Positions 1 to 11,307 of a DNA stretch of 64,000 nt are shown here, in pieces. The position numbers were made by a program, and so were the translations under genes. The notes under the pieces are model-generated. The model ran no database searches, was not told the origin of the DNA, and saw only the letters and a program-made list of their open reading frames with translations. The stretch lies in contig NZ_CABYWZ010000001.1 in NCBI RefSeq assembly GCF_902522795.1, forward strand, positions 1 to 64,000. Direction: 5' to 3'. How positions within the stretch are numbered: position 1 is the first letter of the stretch; every line of letters starts with the position of its first letter. Source of the DNA: an uncultured Prochlorococcus sp. GTDB lineage: Bacteria; Cyanobacteriota; Cyanobacteriia; PCC-6307; Cyanobiaceae.

Positions 1-202
1 AGTTTTATTGAACTTAAAAACTATAACATAAGAAATTAGTCACAGTCTATAAATTCAAAGATTTAAAAATTATTTCAAGAAACTAGTTTGAGTTAGGAAT
101 TTTTATTAATAATGATGAGTTAAATCGTTAAAAGAATCTATTATTAGTCAAATTTAGTCCACAAAATGAGTTCACAAAAAATCTAGTCTGCTTCCAAAAA
201 AA

Positions 203-352
203 TCACCCAAAGTTGACATTTTGTTGAAATAAACCAAATAAGTTATTCCCTGCTATGGCAGCGATTATTAAAACGAAGGCAACTATGGCGAAAAGAGCAC
301 TAACATCTTTTATGTCATAAGGTGCTTTAAATAAAGGTTTTTGGTCTGCCAT
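203..352 (-). CDS. 49-aa single-TM small protein (MADQKPLFKAPYDIKDVSALFAIVAFVLIIAAIAGNNLFGLFQQNVNFG)
   Basis: Read by hand on the minus strand; ATG to TGA open frame, hydrophobic helix; below the ORF-track length cutoff. No NGRxAM Hli motif. Confidence 0.6.
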   Translation of the reverse strand: MADQKPLFKAPYDIKDVSALFAIVAFVLIIAAIAGNNLFGLFQQNVNFG

Positions 353-440
353 TGTTATCTGATATATAAATGCAATTGAATCATATTATTTTAATACTTG
401 TGAGAAGTATTAAGTTATTGTTTAGTCTAAGAATGGATAA

Positions 441-466
441 AAAAAAGCCACTAAAAGTGGCTTTTT
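441..466. terminator. Bidirectional-looking rho-independent hairpin
   Basis: aaaaaaGCCACTaaaAGTGGCttttt, perfect 6-bp GC-containing stem flanked by A and T tracts, downstream of the minus-strand 33-aa gene. Confidence 0.75.
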
Positions 467-485
467 CTTTTAATGGTTAAATAAA

Positions 486-587
486 CTAGCTTGTGTAAGC
501 TTTTCCTCTATAAGTTAGTTCATTGTGCTGCTTTTTAGCTGCTTCTTTGTTCTGGACGTACTTTTGTCCTCTGTAAATTAGAGTCAT
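486..587 (-). CDS. 33-aa DUF4278-like peptide (MTLIYRGQKYVQNKEAAKKQHNELTYRGKAYTS)
   Basis: Two YRGxxY repeats typical of DUF4278 (LTYRGxxY); follows a structured leader and precedes a terminator. Confidence 0.65.
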   Translation of the reverse strand: MTLIYRGQKYVQNKEAAKKQHNELTYRGKAYTS

Positions 588-684
588 TTTTTTAGCTCCG
601 GTTTCGCTTAAGTCCCCGTTCCATGGCTTAAGTCGATTTGCGGCTTGCTATGCGCAAGTTGAACGTTTTGGTAGCGGTTGCTAC
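588..684 (-). promoter_or_regulatory. Structured 5' leader, candidate glutamine-riboswitch-like (glnA / Downstream-peptide class) element
   Basis: Minus strand: GTAGCaaccGCTAC hairpin, then CGTTC-AA-CTTGCgcataGCAAG-CCGCAAATCGACTTAAGCCATG-GAACG; outer CGTTC/GAACG stem enclosing a hairpin plus a conserved-looking junction; GC-rich relative to surroundings. Confidence 0.45.
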
Positions 685-892
685 AAATTTATAATAACAT
701 CCATTAAAATTATTTGTCTAGGTTTTTAATAAATAAACTTAATAAATTAATGATAGATTAGGTTTCTGATAAAAATATTTATCATAATCCCGGCTTAATC
801 GCTTACAGGTTACATTTTGTTCGTTTTTGAGAAGTATTTTTTATTTAATGAACTTTTAAATGTAAAATTCTTAAGATTATAAAATTTGTTTT

Positions 893-1087
893 ATGTTTTC
901 TAGAAGCAAAAAACCTACAGTAAAAAAGTCTGCAATAGTTGAAGAGACTCCATTATTTGCTCAATTATTACCATTCGCAAACAGAATGAATGATAAGGTC
1001 CAATTGGTAAATGCTTTGGCTTTTACTTTTATTATGGGATTTTCAATTTTTGGGATTGCTCTATGGAAACTATCAGGGCTGACCTAA
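893..1087 (+). CDS. Small single-TM hypothetical protein (64 aa)
   Basis: ORF track; C-terminal hydrophobic helix. Confidence 0.6.
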   Translation: MFSRSKKPTVKKSAIVEETPLFAQLLPFANRMNDKVQLVNALAFTFIMGFSIFGIALWKLSGLT

Positions 1088-1350
1088 ATATTTAATTTTT
1101 GCAAAGTATCAATTTTTGATTCTTTGTTTTCAACTATGGTTATTAACCATCTAGAGGCTAGGCCTCTGGATATTGATCTATTTTTTAGAAATCTACATAT
1201 ATATACGTGTAGATTTTTTTCGTTTTTGGAGTTAAATTTTTCCTCAAAATCTAAGATATCCTCTTCTGATGTTCTTTTTCTTAACTCATCCACCAATGCA
1301 TGACTAGAGGAATCATTAAAAAAGTTTCCAATATTTAAGCTTAATGTCAT
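1084..1350 (-). CDS. Hypothetical protein (88 aa)
   Basis: ORF track; convergent 4-nt overlap with the previous gene. Confidence 0.6.
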   Translation of the reverse strand: MTLSLNIGNFFNDSSSHALVDELRKRTSEEDILDFEEKFNSKNEKNLHVYICRFLKNRSISRGLASRWLITIVENKESKIDTLQKLNI

Positions 1351-1438
1351 AAATAATTTATGTCCCTATTTAAGAGGTAGCCATAAATTAAATTTTTAAA
1401 AACTAATTTATATTTTTTATTTACAAATTATTCAAAAA

Positions 1439-3772
1439 TTAATCTTTTGGTTTAGCAAGAGGAAGCAAGCACTTATCTGAATCACAACCTGCTGGTCCTG
1501 CTTCAGATAGTTCTCCAACATCATATTTATTAAGAGCGTCAAAGAAATCGTTATTGACTTTCCTTTCTATTACTTTATTCTGCAATGATATATATTCCTC
1601 TTTACTTATTGGTTCAAAGGGTAATCTCGGGAAAGTAGCGTTAGCACTAAATCTAGCCAGCAATGCTGCTGAAATATATCCCTCATTATTTTCTATTGCA
1701 TTATGAATAGCCTTAGCTAAATCCTCGATTTCATTTTCTCTAAATTCTACGGTTGCAGAGGTATTATGCTCTGTGTAAAATTTCTGCACTTGCATATAAA
1801 AATCAAATTGAGATAATGCTGAGAAATTATTGATATCTATTTGGTCTGCGCCGTCTATATTTGCCCAACTAACTTCTGTAGGGATTTCAACTAACCATTC
1901 TGTACATCTTGGATCAAATGGATTATCGAGCAAGCAACCATTTTCATCTTTATCAGATTGAGATGGAACTACTGAGTAACCATAATCCATGCAAGCTAAA
2001 GCTATTGGGTCATTTTTCCTGAAAGTTATTCTTCTTATGAATCTTTGAGCCTTTGGAGGATGCCAACCTGGAGCTGCTCCAGTAAGAAGACTTTTAGTTC
2101 CAGCTGGCTGAACTGTCGTGCATCTATTTGGTCTCCTTAGATTATGCTTATCACAATATTCCCATACAGTTTCTTTTACTATTTTTCTCCAAGAATCTAA
2201 GAATTTAGCTTCCTTTTCTTTGAAGGCCTTCCCTTCTTCGCTATTTGGCCTTCCTGCTTCCCACCACTTCAACCATGGCGTCCCAAAGGCATGGACACAA
2301 AAATCAAATAATCCAGTGAAACTTACTCCTACGATAGGATCATATTCCCTACTTTTTCTATAACGCTCAACTTCAAATTCATGATTAAGTAAGCATGCTA
2401 CAGAAAGAGCGGCTGCTTTAAAAGCTTTTTTTTGCTCTTCAAAATTTCCTGGATCAATCTGATTTAAATGAACTTCAGCCAAATTGCAATGGAAATCATT
2501 TCCCAAAATCTCCCCACAAGGGTTAAGTCCATATCGGCTCATCCTGTGGTCTAACTCTTCTTCTGAAAAAGGACCATAACTACTATTTATCCAATTCCTC
2601 GCTTCATCTTTGCCTTGTTCTGAGTAGATTTCAATAAATTCCTTTCTCAATTCATCATCTTTGAGAATATCTGCATTTGACCTTGCGATTGCTTCTGGAG
2701 CAAATTGAATGGCTCCCTCACCTGAATGGAATTGTTTTGTTACTGCATCCAAAACAGTTTGGTAAGTGGGTTTTGTATGGTAAACCCTAGTATGATTGGC
2801 CATTCTGAGGGCATCTTTTTCAGGATCTATTCTCCAATTACCATTCTCATCTTGACTCCATAAATTTTCTTTTGCTGATGCGGCTTCCTTATCATCTGAA
2901 GCGAATTGTCTCATTCCAGCACTTCTTCTTATATTCCCAGCAACTATGGTTACTGCAGCTTCATCAATTAATAAACAACACTCTACTGTACTTAATTTCC
3001 TACCCATTGCCTTTCCAAGAAGTGATGCGACTCTAGAGTAAAGATCTTTCAACTTGATAGGATTTGCCATGCCTCCAAAACCTTTTAATGATTCTCCAGC
3101 AGGCCTAATATCTTCCAAATCAATGTAAACATCAATTTCTCTTTCAAGACTCTCGTTACTTGATGCCTCAAGAAGATATTTATAGCTATCAACCCATCCT
3201 CTTCTGCTATCTCCAACTTTGATATGAAGATTTTTTCCTTTAATTTCTAATGATGACTTTTCTTCTCTTTGATCTTTAGGAGTTATTCCAACTTCACTGA
3301 CTGATTTAATATTTATTTTGTTAATTACCGTAGGTAGATTATTTATAAAATGAGGCTCAATTATTGCACCTGTTCCACATCCCATCATTGCTAGGTCCAT
3401 CATTAATGCGAAGGCTTCCCAATCAATTAAGTTTGTTGAGGTACAGTTGTATGCTCCTGAGAAATTTTGGTTCTTATTAATCCAAGGGGTTCCGCCTATC
3501 CATAACCATCTTCCTGAAGGTTGAGCTTTTTGGTTACTTTGCATCTCTCTCATTAGGATTAATTCTTCTTCAGAAAGTTTTCCTAATTCTTTTAATCCCG
3601 ATAAATTCCTTTCGCCTACTTCGCTCCAGTTCTCCCTTTTGCCAGATGAAGTTTTTCTACTATAAGATCTGAAAAAAACTGGATAAGCAGCTGGAGCAGT
3701 CTTTGAGAAATCATCTTTTTTAAGATTATTGGAATTGCTCTCTGAAGAAGCTTTATTTGGTGCAACAGTCAC
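1439..3772 (-). CDS. nrdJ: Adenosylcobalamin-dependent (class II) ribonucleoside-triphosphate reductase
   Basis: Full-length similarity by eye (SGRWLWIGGTPWINK, NPCGEI, CTTVQPAGTKSLLTGAAPGWHPPKAQRFIRR). GTG start at 3772 (VTVAPNKASSES) preferred over the longer ORF beginning at 3847. Confidence 0.93.
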   Translation of the reverse strand: MTVAPNKASSESNSNNLKKDDFSKTAPAAYPVFFRSYSRKTSSGKRENWSEVGERNLSGLKELGKLSEEELILMREMQSNQKAQPSGRWLWIGGTPWINKNQNFSGAYNCTSTNLIDWEAFALMMDLAMMGCGTGAIIEPHFINNLPTVINKINIKSVSEVGITPKDQREEKSSLEIKGKNLHIKVGDSRRGWVDSYKYLLEASSNESLEREIDVYIDLEDIRPAGESLKGFGGMANPIKLKDLYSRVASLLGKAMGRKLSTVECCLLIDEAAVTIVAGNIRRSAGMRQFASDDKEAASAKENLWSQDENGNWRIDPEKDALRMANHTRVYHTKPTYQTVLDAVTKQFHSGEGAIQFAPEAIARSNADILKDDELRKEFIEIYSEQGKDEARNWINSSYGPFSEEELDHRMSRYGLNPCGEILGNDFHCNLAEVHLNQIDPGNFEEQKKAFKAAALSVACLLNHEFEVERYRKSREYDPIVGVSFTGLFDFCVHAFGTPWLKWWEAGRPNSEEGKAFKEKEAKFLDSWRKIVKETVWEYCDKHNLRRPNRCTTVQPAGTKSLLTGAAPGWHPPKAQRFIRRITFRKNDPIALACMDYGYSVVPSQSDKDENGCLLDNPFDPRCTEWLVEIPTEVSWANIDGADQIDINNFSALSQFDFYMQVQKFYTEHNTSATVEFRENEIEDLAKAIHNAIENNEGYISAALLARFSANATFPRLPFEPISKEEYISLQNKVIERKVNNDFFDALNKYDVGELSEAGPAGCDSDKCLLPLAKPKD

Positions 3773-3905
3773 GATAAGAAAATGTATGTAAATAACCCGT
3801 ACTGGAAGAATAACTCTACCTGTGGCGTCTGCAACCATTCTTACCACTATTTAACGGTTTGTGTAGAATTATGTTTAATATGAAATCTTTGTTTCAAAAA
3901 AGGAT

Positions 3906-4601
3906 ATGGAAAGAGTCCCCGAACCTGAATTAATGGAAGGAAAAGAGCAGGTCATTTCTTATGACGAAGCTGATTTTTCAGAAGGGGAAGTTAATCTAAT
4001 TAATCAAATAAATCAATATCTTTTGAAAAAAAATATTTCTTTAGGTGAAAAAGATTTAATAGTTGATTTAGGGTGCGGCCCAGGAAATATTTCTGAGAAG
4101 TTAGCAACAAAATGGCCTAATACTGAAGTCGTTGGAATAGATGGTTCTAAAGAGATGATTTTGAGAGCAGAATATAATAATAGTATTTCTACTAATCAAA
4201 AAAAATTAAAAAATTTACGCTACATTTGTTCTGACATCAAATACATTAAATTAAATAATTTTTTATTTAAAAAAAAAATTAGTTTACTTGTAAGCAACAG
4301 TTTGATTCATCACATTACCAATCTTGAAGATTTCTTCAATACAATAAGAAGTTTGTCTAGTAATATCACTGTAAATTTTCACAAGGACTTAAAAAGGCCA
4401 TTAGATGAAAAGTCTGCTTTAGAACTCAAAGCACAATGTTCAACAAAATATAATGAGATTTTAACTAATGATTATTATGCATCTTTAAGAGCTTCTTATA
4501 CATTTAAGGAGTTAAAAAATTTCACTTTAGAGAATGATCTATCCTCTTTAGATGTGTTTGAAGAAGGTGAAAATTATTTAATAGTCTATGGTAATGTTTA
4601 A
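3906..4601 (+). CDS. Class I SAM-dependent methyltransferase
   Basis: VDLGCGPGNISEKLA motif I followed by VVGIDGS. Confidence 0.8.
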   Translation: MERVPEPELMEGKEQVISYDEADFSEGEVNLINQINQYLLKKNISLGEKDLIVDLGCGPGNISEKLATKWPNTEVVGIDGSKEMILRAEYNNSISTNQKKLKNLRYICSDIKYIKLNNFLFKKKISLLVSNSLIHHITNLEDFFNTIRSLSSNITVNFHKDLKRPLDEKSALELKAQCSTKYNEILTNDYYASLRASYTFKELKNFTLENDLSSLDVFEEGENYLIVYGNV

Positions 4602-4633
4602 GAACTAAGTGAAAGTCCCCTTATATTATATAA

Positions 4634-6271
4634 ATGAGTTTAGGTACTAAAATTCTAAATAATAAAGAAATACTGGATGCGGTAAATAAAAGAAGAAATT
4701 TCGCTATTATTTCACATCCAGATGCTGGGAAAACGACTCTTACCGAGAAGCTTCTTTTGTATGGAGGTGCCATTCAACAGGCAGGAGCAGTAAAAGCTAG
4801 GGGTAATCAGAGAAAAGCAACCTCAGACTGGATGGAACTTGAGAAACAAAGAGGTATTTCTATTACATCAACTGTATTGCAATTTGAATATGAAAGATCA
4901 GTAATTAATCTATTAGATACACCAGGACACCAAGATTTCTCCGAAGATACTTATAGAACATTAGCTGCTGCAGATAATGCAGTTATGTTGGAAGATGCTG
5001 CTAAAGGGCTAGAACCTCAGACTAGAAAATTGTTTGAAGTTTGCAAGATGCGAAAAATACCAATATTTACTTTCATAAATAAAATGGATAGACCAGGAAG
5101 AGAGCCATTTTCTTTACTTGATGAAATTGAATCAGAACTTGGATTAAATACCCTACCTATAAACTGGCCAATTGGGAGTGGCGAGGAATTTAGAGGGGTT
5201 ATTGATAGATTTTCGAGAGAGGTGATTTTATTTGATAAAGCAGTGAGAGGAAAACAATCCAATGAGAAAAGATTAAGTCTTGAAGATAAAGAGCTATCAA
5301 AATATGTAGAGAGAGATTTACTTGAAAACTCACTTGAAGAATTGGAGGTTCTTGATGAGGCAGGATCTAAATTTGAAAAAGAAAAAGTTTTTAATGGCTC
5401 TTTAACCCCAGTTTTCTTTGGATCTGCAATGACTAATTTTGGCGTAAGGCCATTTTTAGATAGTTTTTTAAAAATGGCACAAAAACCAACTTCAAGAAAT
5501 AGTAATAAAGGGGATATTGAACCTGTAAGCGATGAATTTAGTGGGTTTGTTTTTAAGCTTCAGGCAAATATGGATCCAAAGCACAGAGATAGGGTTGCTT
5601 TTATTAGAGTTTGTAGTGGCAAATTTGAAAAGGATATGTCAGTTAAACATTCCAGAACTGGGAAAACAATCAGATTATCAAGACCACAAAAAATATTTGG
5701 GCAAGATAGAGAAGTTGTCGATGATGCCTATCCTGGAGATGTTATTGGTTTAAATAATCCAGGAATGTTTTCTATTGGAGATACTCTTTATACTGGTGCT
5801 CATCTGGAATATGAGGGCATACCATCCTTTAGTCCTGAAATATTTAGCTGGCTAAGAAATCCAAATCCCTCAGCATTTAAAAACTTTAGAAAGGGTGTTA
5901 ATGAACTTCGAGAAGAAGGTGCTGTTCAGATTCTTTATGACTTCGATGAGAGTAAAAGAGACCCTATACTCGCAGCAGTTGGTCAATTGCAGTTGGAGGT
6001 GGTAACTCACAGATTAAAAAGTGAATATGGTGTAGATGCAAATCTTGAAGCAATGCCATATCAATTGGCTAGATGGATTTCTGATGGATGGCCAGCCATT
6101 GAAAAACTAGGCAGAATATTCAACTGTAAAATAGTTAAAGATTGTTGGAATAGGCCAGTTATTCTTTTCAAAAATGAGTGGAATCTAAATCAATTTGTTG
6201 AAGACAATAATCAATTAAATTTAAACAAAGTTGCCCCTGTTGTTAGTGGAGTCGAACCAATTGTTTTATAA
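4634..6271 (+). CDS. prfC: Peptide chain release factor 3
   Basis: [48 protein letters not shown]3-type GTPase. Confidence 0.96.
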   Translation: MSLGTKILNNKEILDAVNKRRNFAIISHPDAGKTTLTEKLLLYGGAIQQAGAVKARGNQRKATSDWMELEKQRGISITSTVLQFEYERSVINLLDTPGHQDFSEDTYRTLAAADNAVMLEDAAKGLEPQTRKLFEVCKMRKIPIFTFINKMDRPGREPFSLLDEIESELGLNTLPINWPIGSGEEFRGVIDRFSREVILFDKAVRGKQSNEKRLSLEDKELSKYVERDLLENSLEELEVLDEAGSKFEKEKVFNGSLTPVFFGSAMTNFGVRPFLDSFLKMAQKPTSRNSNKGDIEPVSDEFSGFVFKLQANMDPKHRDRVAFIRVCSGKFEKDMSVKHSRTGKTIRLSRPQKIFGQDREVVDDAYPGDVIGLNNPGMFSIGDTLYTGAHLEYEGIPSFSPEIFSWLRNPNPSAFKNFRKGVNELREEGAVQILYDFDESKRDPILAAVGQLQLEVVTHRLKSEYGVDANLEAMPYQLARWISDGWPAIEKLGRIFNCKIVKDCWNRPVILFKNEWNLNQFVEDNNQLNLNKVAPVVSGVEPIVL

Positions 6272-6322
6272 AGTCTTAATGGATTATAAAATTAGTTAAT
6301 CTGTTAGTATTGGTAAAAAATT

Positions 6323-6997
6323 TTGGATTCAAACAGTAATAAAAATAATAACGAAAAATCACCTTATGAAATTTTAGGTGTAAAAGAAGGTGCTGCTTTT
6401 GAGGATATTCAGAAGGCTAGAGATATTAAAGTCAAAGAGGCTGGTGAAGATTTAATTTTAAAAGCGAAAATAGAATCTTCCTTTGATCAATTACTCATGG
6501 TGAGTTTGAAAGCCAGACAATCAGGAAATGTAAGCTATGAAGCTGTGAGTGCCTCAAAAAAAGAAAAACAAATTAATCAATTTACCAATAATAATTTCCC
6601 ACTTCTTTCTAAGATAAAAAATTTAAATAATAACTCTAACAATTCAAGTCAGTATAGTCTGCCAAAAATAACTACCCCCTCATTTGATAATCTTTCAATA
6701 AAAATATCTGTTGGGCTATTATTTTTAATTTTGTTATTTATCAGCCCAGACTCTAATAATAGACTTTTACAGTCTATCTCAACATTAATACTTACCTATA
6801 CTCAAATTAAATCGGGGAAAAGATTTATAGGTTCTCTGGGTTGGAGTGTTACCTTTCTCTCGATAGGATTAATATTTGGTGGATTGCTTGAAAATAATTC
6901 TTTCATTCAGGAAGTATCAAACAACTCTTTATCAATACAAAAAATTCAAAGTATTCCGGCAATTGTTATTTTATGGCTAGGCGTAATTTTTTTATGA
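6323..6997 (+). CDS. CPP1-like / J-like domain membrane protein
   Basis: TTG start; [23 protein letters not shown]-like N-terminus followed by TM helices, as in cyanobacterial CPP1-like proteins. Confidence 0.7.
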   Translation: MDSNSNKNNNEKSPYEILGVKEGAAFEDIQKARDIKVKEAGEDLILKAKIESSFDQLLMVSLKARQSGNVSYEAVSASKKEKQINQFTNNNFPLLSKIKNLNNNSNNSSQYSLPKITTPSFDNLSIKISVGLLFLILLFISPDSNNRLLQSISTLILTYTQIKSGKRFIGSLGWSVTFLSIGLIFGGLLENNSFIQEVSNNSLSIQKIQSIPAIVILWLGVIFL

Positions 6998-7900
6998 TTG
7001 ATTTTCTATCACCGATTTAATTTCTTCATAATTTATAAGATATTTATTTTTACAAAATTCACAAACCAACTCTGCTTTACCATCTTTCTTGAGGATGTCC
7101 TCTAACTCGCTCTTATCTAGCATTTTCATCGCATTTAAACTTCTTTGTTTGGAACACTTGCATTTAAAACTAACTTCTTGGGAACGAGCTTTTTCAGAGA
7201 TTGATTTATCGTCAATATCGGGAAATATATTTCTAATTAAGGAAAGAAGATTATCTTTTGAATTAAATAGGTCTTCGCTGAAAGAATTAATTTCTTTACA
7301 TCTTTCTTCAAGTAGTGAGACCAGTAAAGGGTCAGTGTCTTTTTTTGGTAAAACTTGAGCCAATAAACCACCACTACAAATGACACCTTTATTTTGAATT
7401 TTTTCTCCTATAAATACAGCAGAAGGAGTTTGCTCTGAATGATATAAATATGAAGCTAAGTCTTCTGCAATATTACCATTTACTAATTCAACTGTACTTG
7501 TAAAGGGTTCTCCAATTCCGCTATCTCTAATAACATTTAAATATCCTGTACCTAATGCTTTTGTGAAGTCAAAAGAATATTTATTGCTGTCTATTTTGAC
7601 TAAGTCTAATTCTAAATTAGGATTCCCTACATAACCCCTAACTTTTCCGTCTCTACCTGCATCAACTAGTAATCCCTTTAAAGGTCCGTCAGATCTAACT
7701 CTTAAAGTAACTCTCCCATGCATTATCTTCATAGAGCTTGCTAAAAGCAGTGAAGCACTAAATGCTCTACCTAAGATACAGGTTGTTAAATAAGAAAGGC
7801 CGTGTCTTTTTTTTGCTTCTAAAGAAGATTCTGTTGTTAAGACCGCAACTAGTCTTATTCCTCCATTGGCTGCAGTAGCCCGAACTATCCTATCCTGCAT
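6992..7900 (-). CDS. hslO: Hsp33 redox-regulated chaperone
   Basis: [20 protein letters not shown] start; C-terminal zinc centre CKCSKQ ... [11 protein letters not shown] track start (7993) is too long. Confidence 0.92.
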   Translation of the reverse strand: MQDRIVRATAANGGIRLVAVLTTESSLEAKKRHGLSYLTTCILGRAFSASLLLASSMKIMHGRVTLRVRSDGPLKGLLVDAGRDGKVRGYVGNPNLELDLVKIDSNKYSFDFTKALGTGYLNVIRDSGIGEPFTSTVELVNGNIAEDLASYLYHSEQTPSAVFIGEKIQNKGVICSGGLLAQVLPKKDTDPLLVSLLEERCKEINSFSEDLFNSKDNLLSLIRNIFPDIDDKSISEKARSQEVSFKCKCSKQRSLNAMKMLDKSELEDILKKDGKAELVCEFCKNKYLINYEEIKSVIENQS

Positions 7901-8537
7901 GATTTTCATTAATAAAATTTTTGATTTTCCCTTTTTCCAAGAATAATATCCTAGAAGGAATTCCCTCAAATAAGGCAGGTTCATGAGTAACAATAATAAT
8001 TGTATTTTTATTTTTTAAATCAAGAATTAAATTCTTCACATCATTTCTCATTGAATAGTCTAATCCAGCAGTTGGTTCATCAAGTAAAAGAATTGAGGGG
8101 TTTCTAAGTAGTTGAACTGCTACAGCTAACCGCCTTTGTTGTCCGCCACTTAGCTGTTCTGGTGGTTGAGTCAGATTAATTTTTTTCAAACCAACTTTAT
8201 TTAAAACTATTTCTATATTTTTTTCTCTTAAAGATTTATGGCCTATTTTTAATTCTTTACCAATGGTTGTACCTATAAAGTATCTTTCAGGAAATTGGAA
8301 TACTACTCCACAAAACCATCTTCTTTGTCTAGAAGACAAAATTTTATTCTTCCAAAGAATTTTCCCCTTTTGCGGATTTGTTAATCCGCTTATTATTTCG
8401 AGTAGTGTTGTTTTCCCGGAGCCACTATTGCCGCAAATTAAAATGATTTCATTTTCATGAACTTTTAAATTTAAATTGTCTATTATTTTTCTTTCACCAG
8501 TTTGGGGTTGATAAGATATTTCTTTTAAATCAAGCAT
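7890..8537 (-). CDS. ABC transporter ATP-binding protein
   Basis: Walker [10 protein letters not shown], signature LSGGQQRRL, Walker [13 protein letters not shown]. Confidence 0.9.
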   Translation of the reverse strand: MLDLKEISYQPQTGERKIIDNLNLKVHENEIILICGNSGSGKTTLLEIISGLTNPQKGKILWKNKILSSRQRRWFCGVVFQFPERYFIGTTIGKELKIGHKSLREKNIEIVLNKVGLKKINLTQPPEQLSGGQQRRLAVAVQLLRNPSILLLDEPTAGLDYSMRNDVKNLILDLKNKNTIIIVTHEPALFEGIPSRILFLEKGKIKNFINENHAG

Positions 8538-8620
8538 TATTAATTAAGTTATAGCTATGAATTTGAATCTAGTGATAACTTACTTATAATAGCCATAGAT
8601 CTAAAAAGATATTAGTCAAT

Positions 8621-9064
8621 ATGAATATTATTTTTAGGGAAGTTGATCCTTTTAATTGTTGGATATGGATCAGGTTTTCAGAATCACCAACTCAAGACGA
8701 AAAAAATTATTTAGATGGTGTTTTTGATAGTTGGTACGTTTTAGGAAGGTTAGGTGGATTTAATTCTGAAAATTTGCAAACTCATGAAGAGGGTTCCGAT
8801 CTAAGTTGGATGTCTTATGATAATGACCAAAAAAATTCATCTCTTCCAGCCTTAATGCATAATTTAGGAATTATGGAATATCAAAATCTTTGGGGAAGAT
8901 GTTGGGTTGATTTTGGAACTTCAGACTCCATTTCAATAGATATATTAATTAATTCTTTGAATGAGATATCAAATAATTATGTAAAAATTGAAGAGTTAAT
9001 TATTGGGGGTGAAAATAATGATTGGTCAGTTGAAGAACATGAAGATTTAGTTTTCAAAGATTAA
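8621..9064 (+). CDS. DUF3531-like cyanobacterial/plastid conserved protein
   Basis: MNIIFREVDPFNCWIWIRF ... VDFGTSDSISIDILINSLN. Confidence 0.65.
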   Translation: MNIIFREVDPFNCWIWIRFSESPTQDEKNYLDGVFDSWYVLGRLGGFNSENLQTHEEGSDLSWMSYDNDQKNSSLPALMHNLGIMEYQNLWGRCWVDFGTSDSISIDILINSLNEISNNYVKIEELIIGGENNDWSVEEHEDLVFKD

Positions 9065-9073
9065 GTGTTTTAG

Positions 9074-9847
9074 ATGGAAGACTTAACAAGATTAATTATT
9101 TCCCATAAAAGAATTGAAAATATTAAGAACAATAATTTAGAACTTTCTAAAGAAGAGGCTCATTATTTAAATAAAGTAATGAGGATAAAAAATGGTAAAA
9201 AAATATTTATAGCTAACGGAGAGGGTTCATTATGGAAAGCTATAAAAGTTAAAAATGATTGCTTAGAAATAATTAAATCAAAAAAACCTTACTTATTTCA
9301 AGAACAAGAAATTCATTTATTAGGAATAGCTGTTGTTATACCAAAAAGTGGTTTTGAGGATATTTTAAAAATGTGTACTGAAATAGGAATTGATTATATA
9401 CAGCCATTATTTTCAGAAAGACAGGTAAACAAAAATTTAAATTTTTCTAGAAAACTTTTGAGATGGAATTTAATTATCAATGAAGCTGTTGAGCAAAGTG
9501 AGAGATTATGGAAACCATCTATTTTAAATGGAATGGATATTATTGAATGGCTAAAAAGTAGAGATAATCAAGAAAGAGTTTCAATTTCTATAACTAGAGA
9601 AGAAACACTATATGACTTAAATCAATGGTTAAGAAAACAACAAGAATTTGGAAATAAAAAAGGAGGTATTTTTTGGAATGTAATTGGTCCTGAAGGAGGT
9701 TGGTCCGCTAAAGAAATTGATTTTTTTAAAAAAAATAATATTACCTTTGTTAAGCTTTCCGATACTATCTTGAGAACCTCAACGGCTAGTATTAACGCAT
9801 CATCAATTCTAAATCAGTGGAGAATTGATTTGAAATTAAAGAATTAG
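9074..9847 (+). CDS. rsmE: 16S rRNA m3U1498 methyltransferase
   Basis: EQSERLWKP, IGPEGGWSAKEIDFF, LRTSTASINA. Confidence 0.93.
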   Translation: MEDLTRLIISHKRIENIKNNNLELSKEEAHYLNKVMRIKNGKKIFIANGEGSLWKAIKVKNDCLEIIKSKKPYLFQEQEIHLLGIAVVIPKSGFEDILKMCTEIGIDYIQPLFSERQVNKNLNFSRKLLRWNLIINEAVEQSERLWKPSILNGMDIIEWLKSRDNQERVSISITREETLYDLNQWLRKQQEFGNKKGGIFWNVIGPEGGWSAKEIDFFKKNNITFVKLSDTILRTSTASINASSILNQWRIDLKLKN

Positions 9848-9853
9848 ATAAAT

Positions 9854-10597
9854 ATGGATTTAATTAGAAATCAATTTTTTATAGGTTTTTGTATTAATTT
9901 TATTTTGATTTATATATTTTGCAGGATTCCTTTGATGACCAAAAGTGGTTGGGTAAGTGCAGGAATCTTAGGCACAATTTTGTGGGGATGTTTGTCTTGG
10001 CAGGGATGGATGTCAGTTGTAATTTATTTATTATTTGGATCCCTCGTTACCAAAATAGGTTTTAAATTTAAAAAAGCACAAGGAATTGCTGAAAAAAGAG
10101 GCGGTAGAAGAGGTCCTGAGAATGTATGGGGTTCAGCAGCTACAGGATTATTTCTTGCCATTATGACCAAATTTAATTCTGCCAATATAGTGATGTTTAA
10201 AGTAGGTTTTGCTGCAAGTTTTGCTGCAAAGTTGGCGGATACTTTTGGTAGCGAAATTGGAAAAAGATTTGGTAAAGACACATACTTAATTACTTCACTT
10301 AAAAAAGTGGATAGGGGAACTGAGGGAGGAATAAGTATAGAAGGAACATTAGCTAGTGTTTTGGGATCAATATTTATGGCTTTTATAATGCTTCGTCTAT
10401 CAATTATTTCTACAAAATATCATTTTATAGTTGTTGTAGTTTCTGGATTCTTGGCAACACTTTCCGAAAGTATTATTGGTGCTAAATTTCAAAACAAATA
10501 TAAATTAAGTAATGAATTGGTAAATGCTATTCAGACAAGTATTGCTTCTGTTTTTGCTATCTTTGCTCTTATTTTATTTTCATATTTTTTAAATTAA
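9854..10597 (+). CDS. DUF92 / TIGR00297 membrane protein (VTE6-type phytyl-phosphate kinase family)
   Basis: RGGRRGPENVWGSAATG, AAKLADTFGSEIGKRFG, GTEGGISIEGTLAS. Confidence 0.8.
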   Translation: MDLIRNQFFIGFCINFILIYIFCRIPLMTKSGWVSAGILGTILWGCLSWQGWMSVVIYLLFGSLVTKIGFKFKKAQGIAEKRGGRRGPENVWGSAATGLFLAIMTKFNSANIVMFKVGFAASFAAKLADTFGSEIGKRFGKDTYLITSLKKVDRGTEGGISIEGTLASVLGSIFMAFIMLRLSIISTKYHFIVVVVSGFLATLSESIIGAKFQNKYKLSNELVNAIQTSIASVFAIFALILFSYFLN

Positions 10598-10613
10598 TAA
10601 TATTTGGAAAGAC

Positions 10614-11258
10614 CTAAGATTCCTTCCATTTTGTAAGAATCTCCCAACTTTTAAGTCTTTGGAAAAGCCAGAAATGACCTTGGGAATTTAGATGAATTCC
10701 ATCATGCGTAATCCAATTTTTACTCCTTTTATCAGAGTACATTTCTCTAAAAGTGGGAAGAAATGGAACATTCTGATTTAGGCATACTTCCTCCATTCTC
10801 CTTTCATAAGAATTACAAAAATCATTTGAGTACCATAGACATCCTGCGAACGGCATTTTGCTTTCGTCAACTGGTGTCAAACCAATAACAAATACATTTG
10901 TTTGAGAGTTCATCTCATTAATTAGCCTCTCTAATCCATATTCAAATCCATCTATATCTAATTGATGTCTTCCCTTTATCTGACCAATTGCTGCAGTGTC
11001 GTTAAGACCTACATTTAGTAGGATTGCTTTAGGTTTATTTCTTCTCGTTTCTCCTCTAGATGACCATTCTTTTTCCCATCTAGATGAAACTTTTTCTATC
11101 CCATCTCCCCTAACGCCAAGTTGATAAATAACTGGCCCATTTTGGTTATTACCCCAATCTTTTCTAAGCCTCTCACACCATCCACCACCCTCATTATCTC
11201 CCCATCCATAAACTGAGCTATCTCCAATTACAACAAGCTGTTTTGGTAAACTAATCAC
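10614..11258 (-). CDS. GDSL-type (SGNH) hydrolase
   Basis: VVIGDSSVYGWGDNEGGGW block; LNVGLNDTA; THDGIHLNSQGH. Confidence 0.85.
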   Translation of the reverse strand: MISLPKQLVVIGDSSVYGWGDNEGGGWCERLRKDWGNNQNGPVIYQLGVRGDGIEKVSSRWEKEWSSRGETRRNKPKAILLNVGLNDTAAIGQIKGRHQLDIDGFEYGLERLINEMNSQTNVFVIGLTPVDESKMPFAGCLWYSNDFCNSYERRMEEVCLNQNVPFLPTFREMYSDKRSKNWITHDGIHLNSQGHFWLFQRLKSWEILTKWKES

Positions 11259-11307
11259 TATAACCGGAAAAAAATAATTACTTGATTTAACAAATTATTC
11301 TTACAAA

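Noticed and set aside
2118-2363. Antisense ORF inside nrdJ (and similar track ORFs inside prfC, purK, pst, helicase, ligase and ftsH genes)
   Set aside because: Fully contained opposite or out of frame to strongly conserved genes; typical shadow ORFs.
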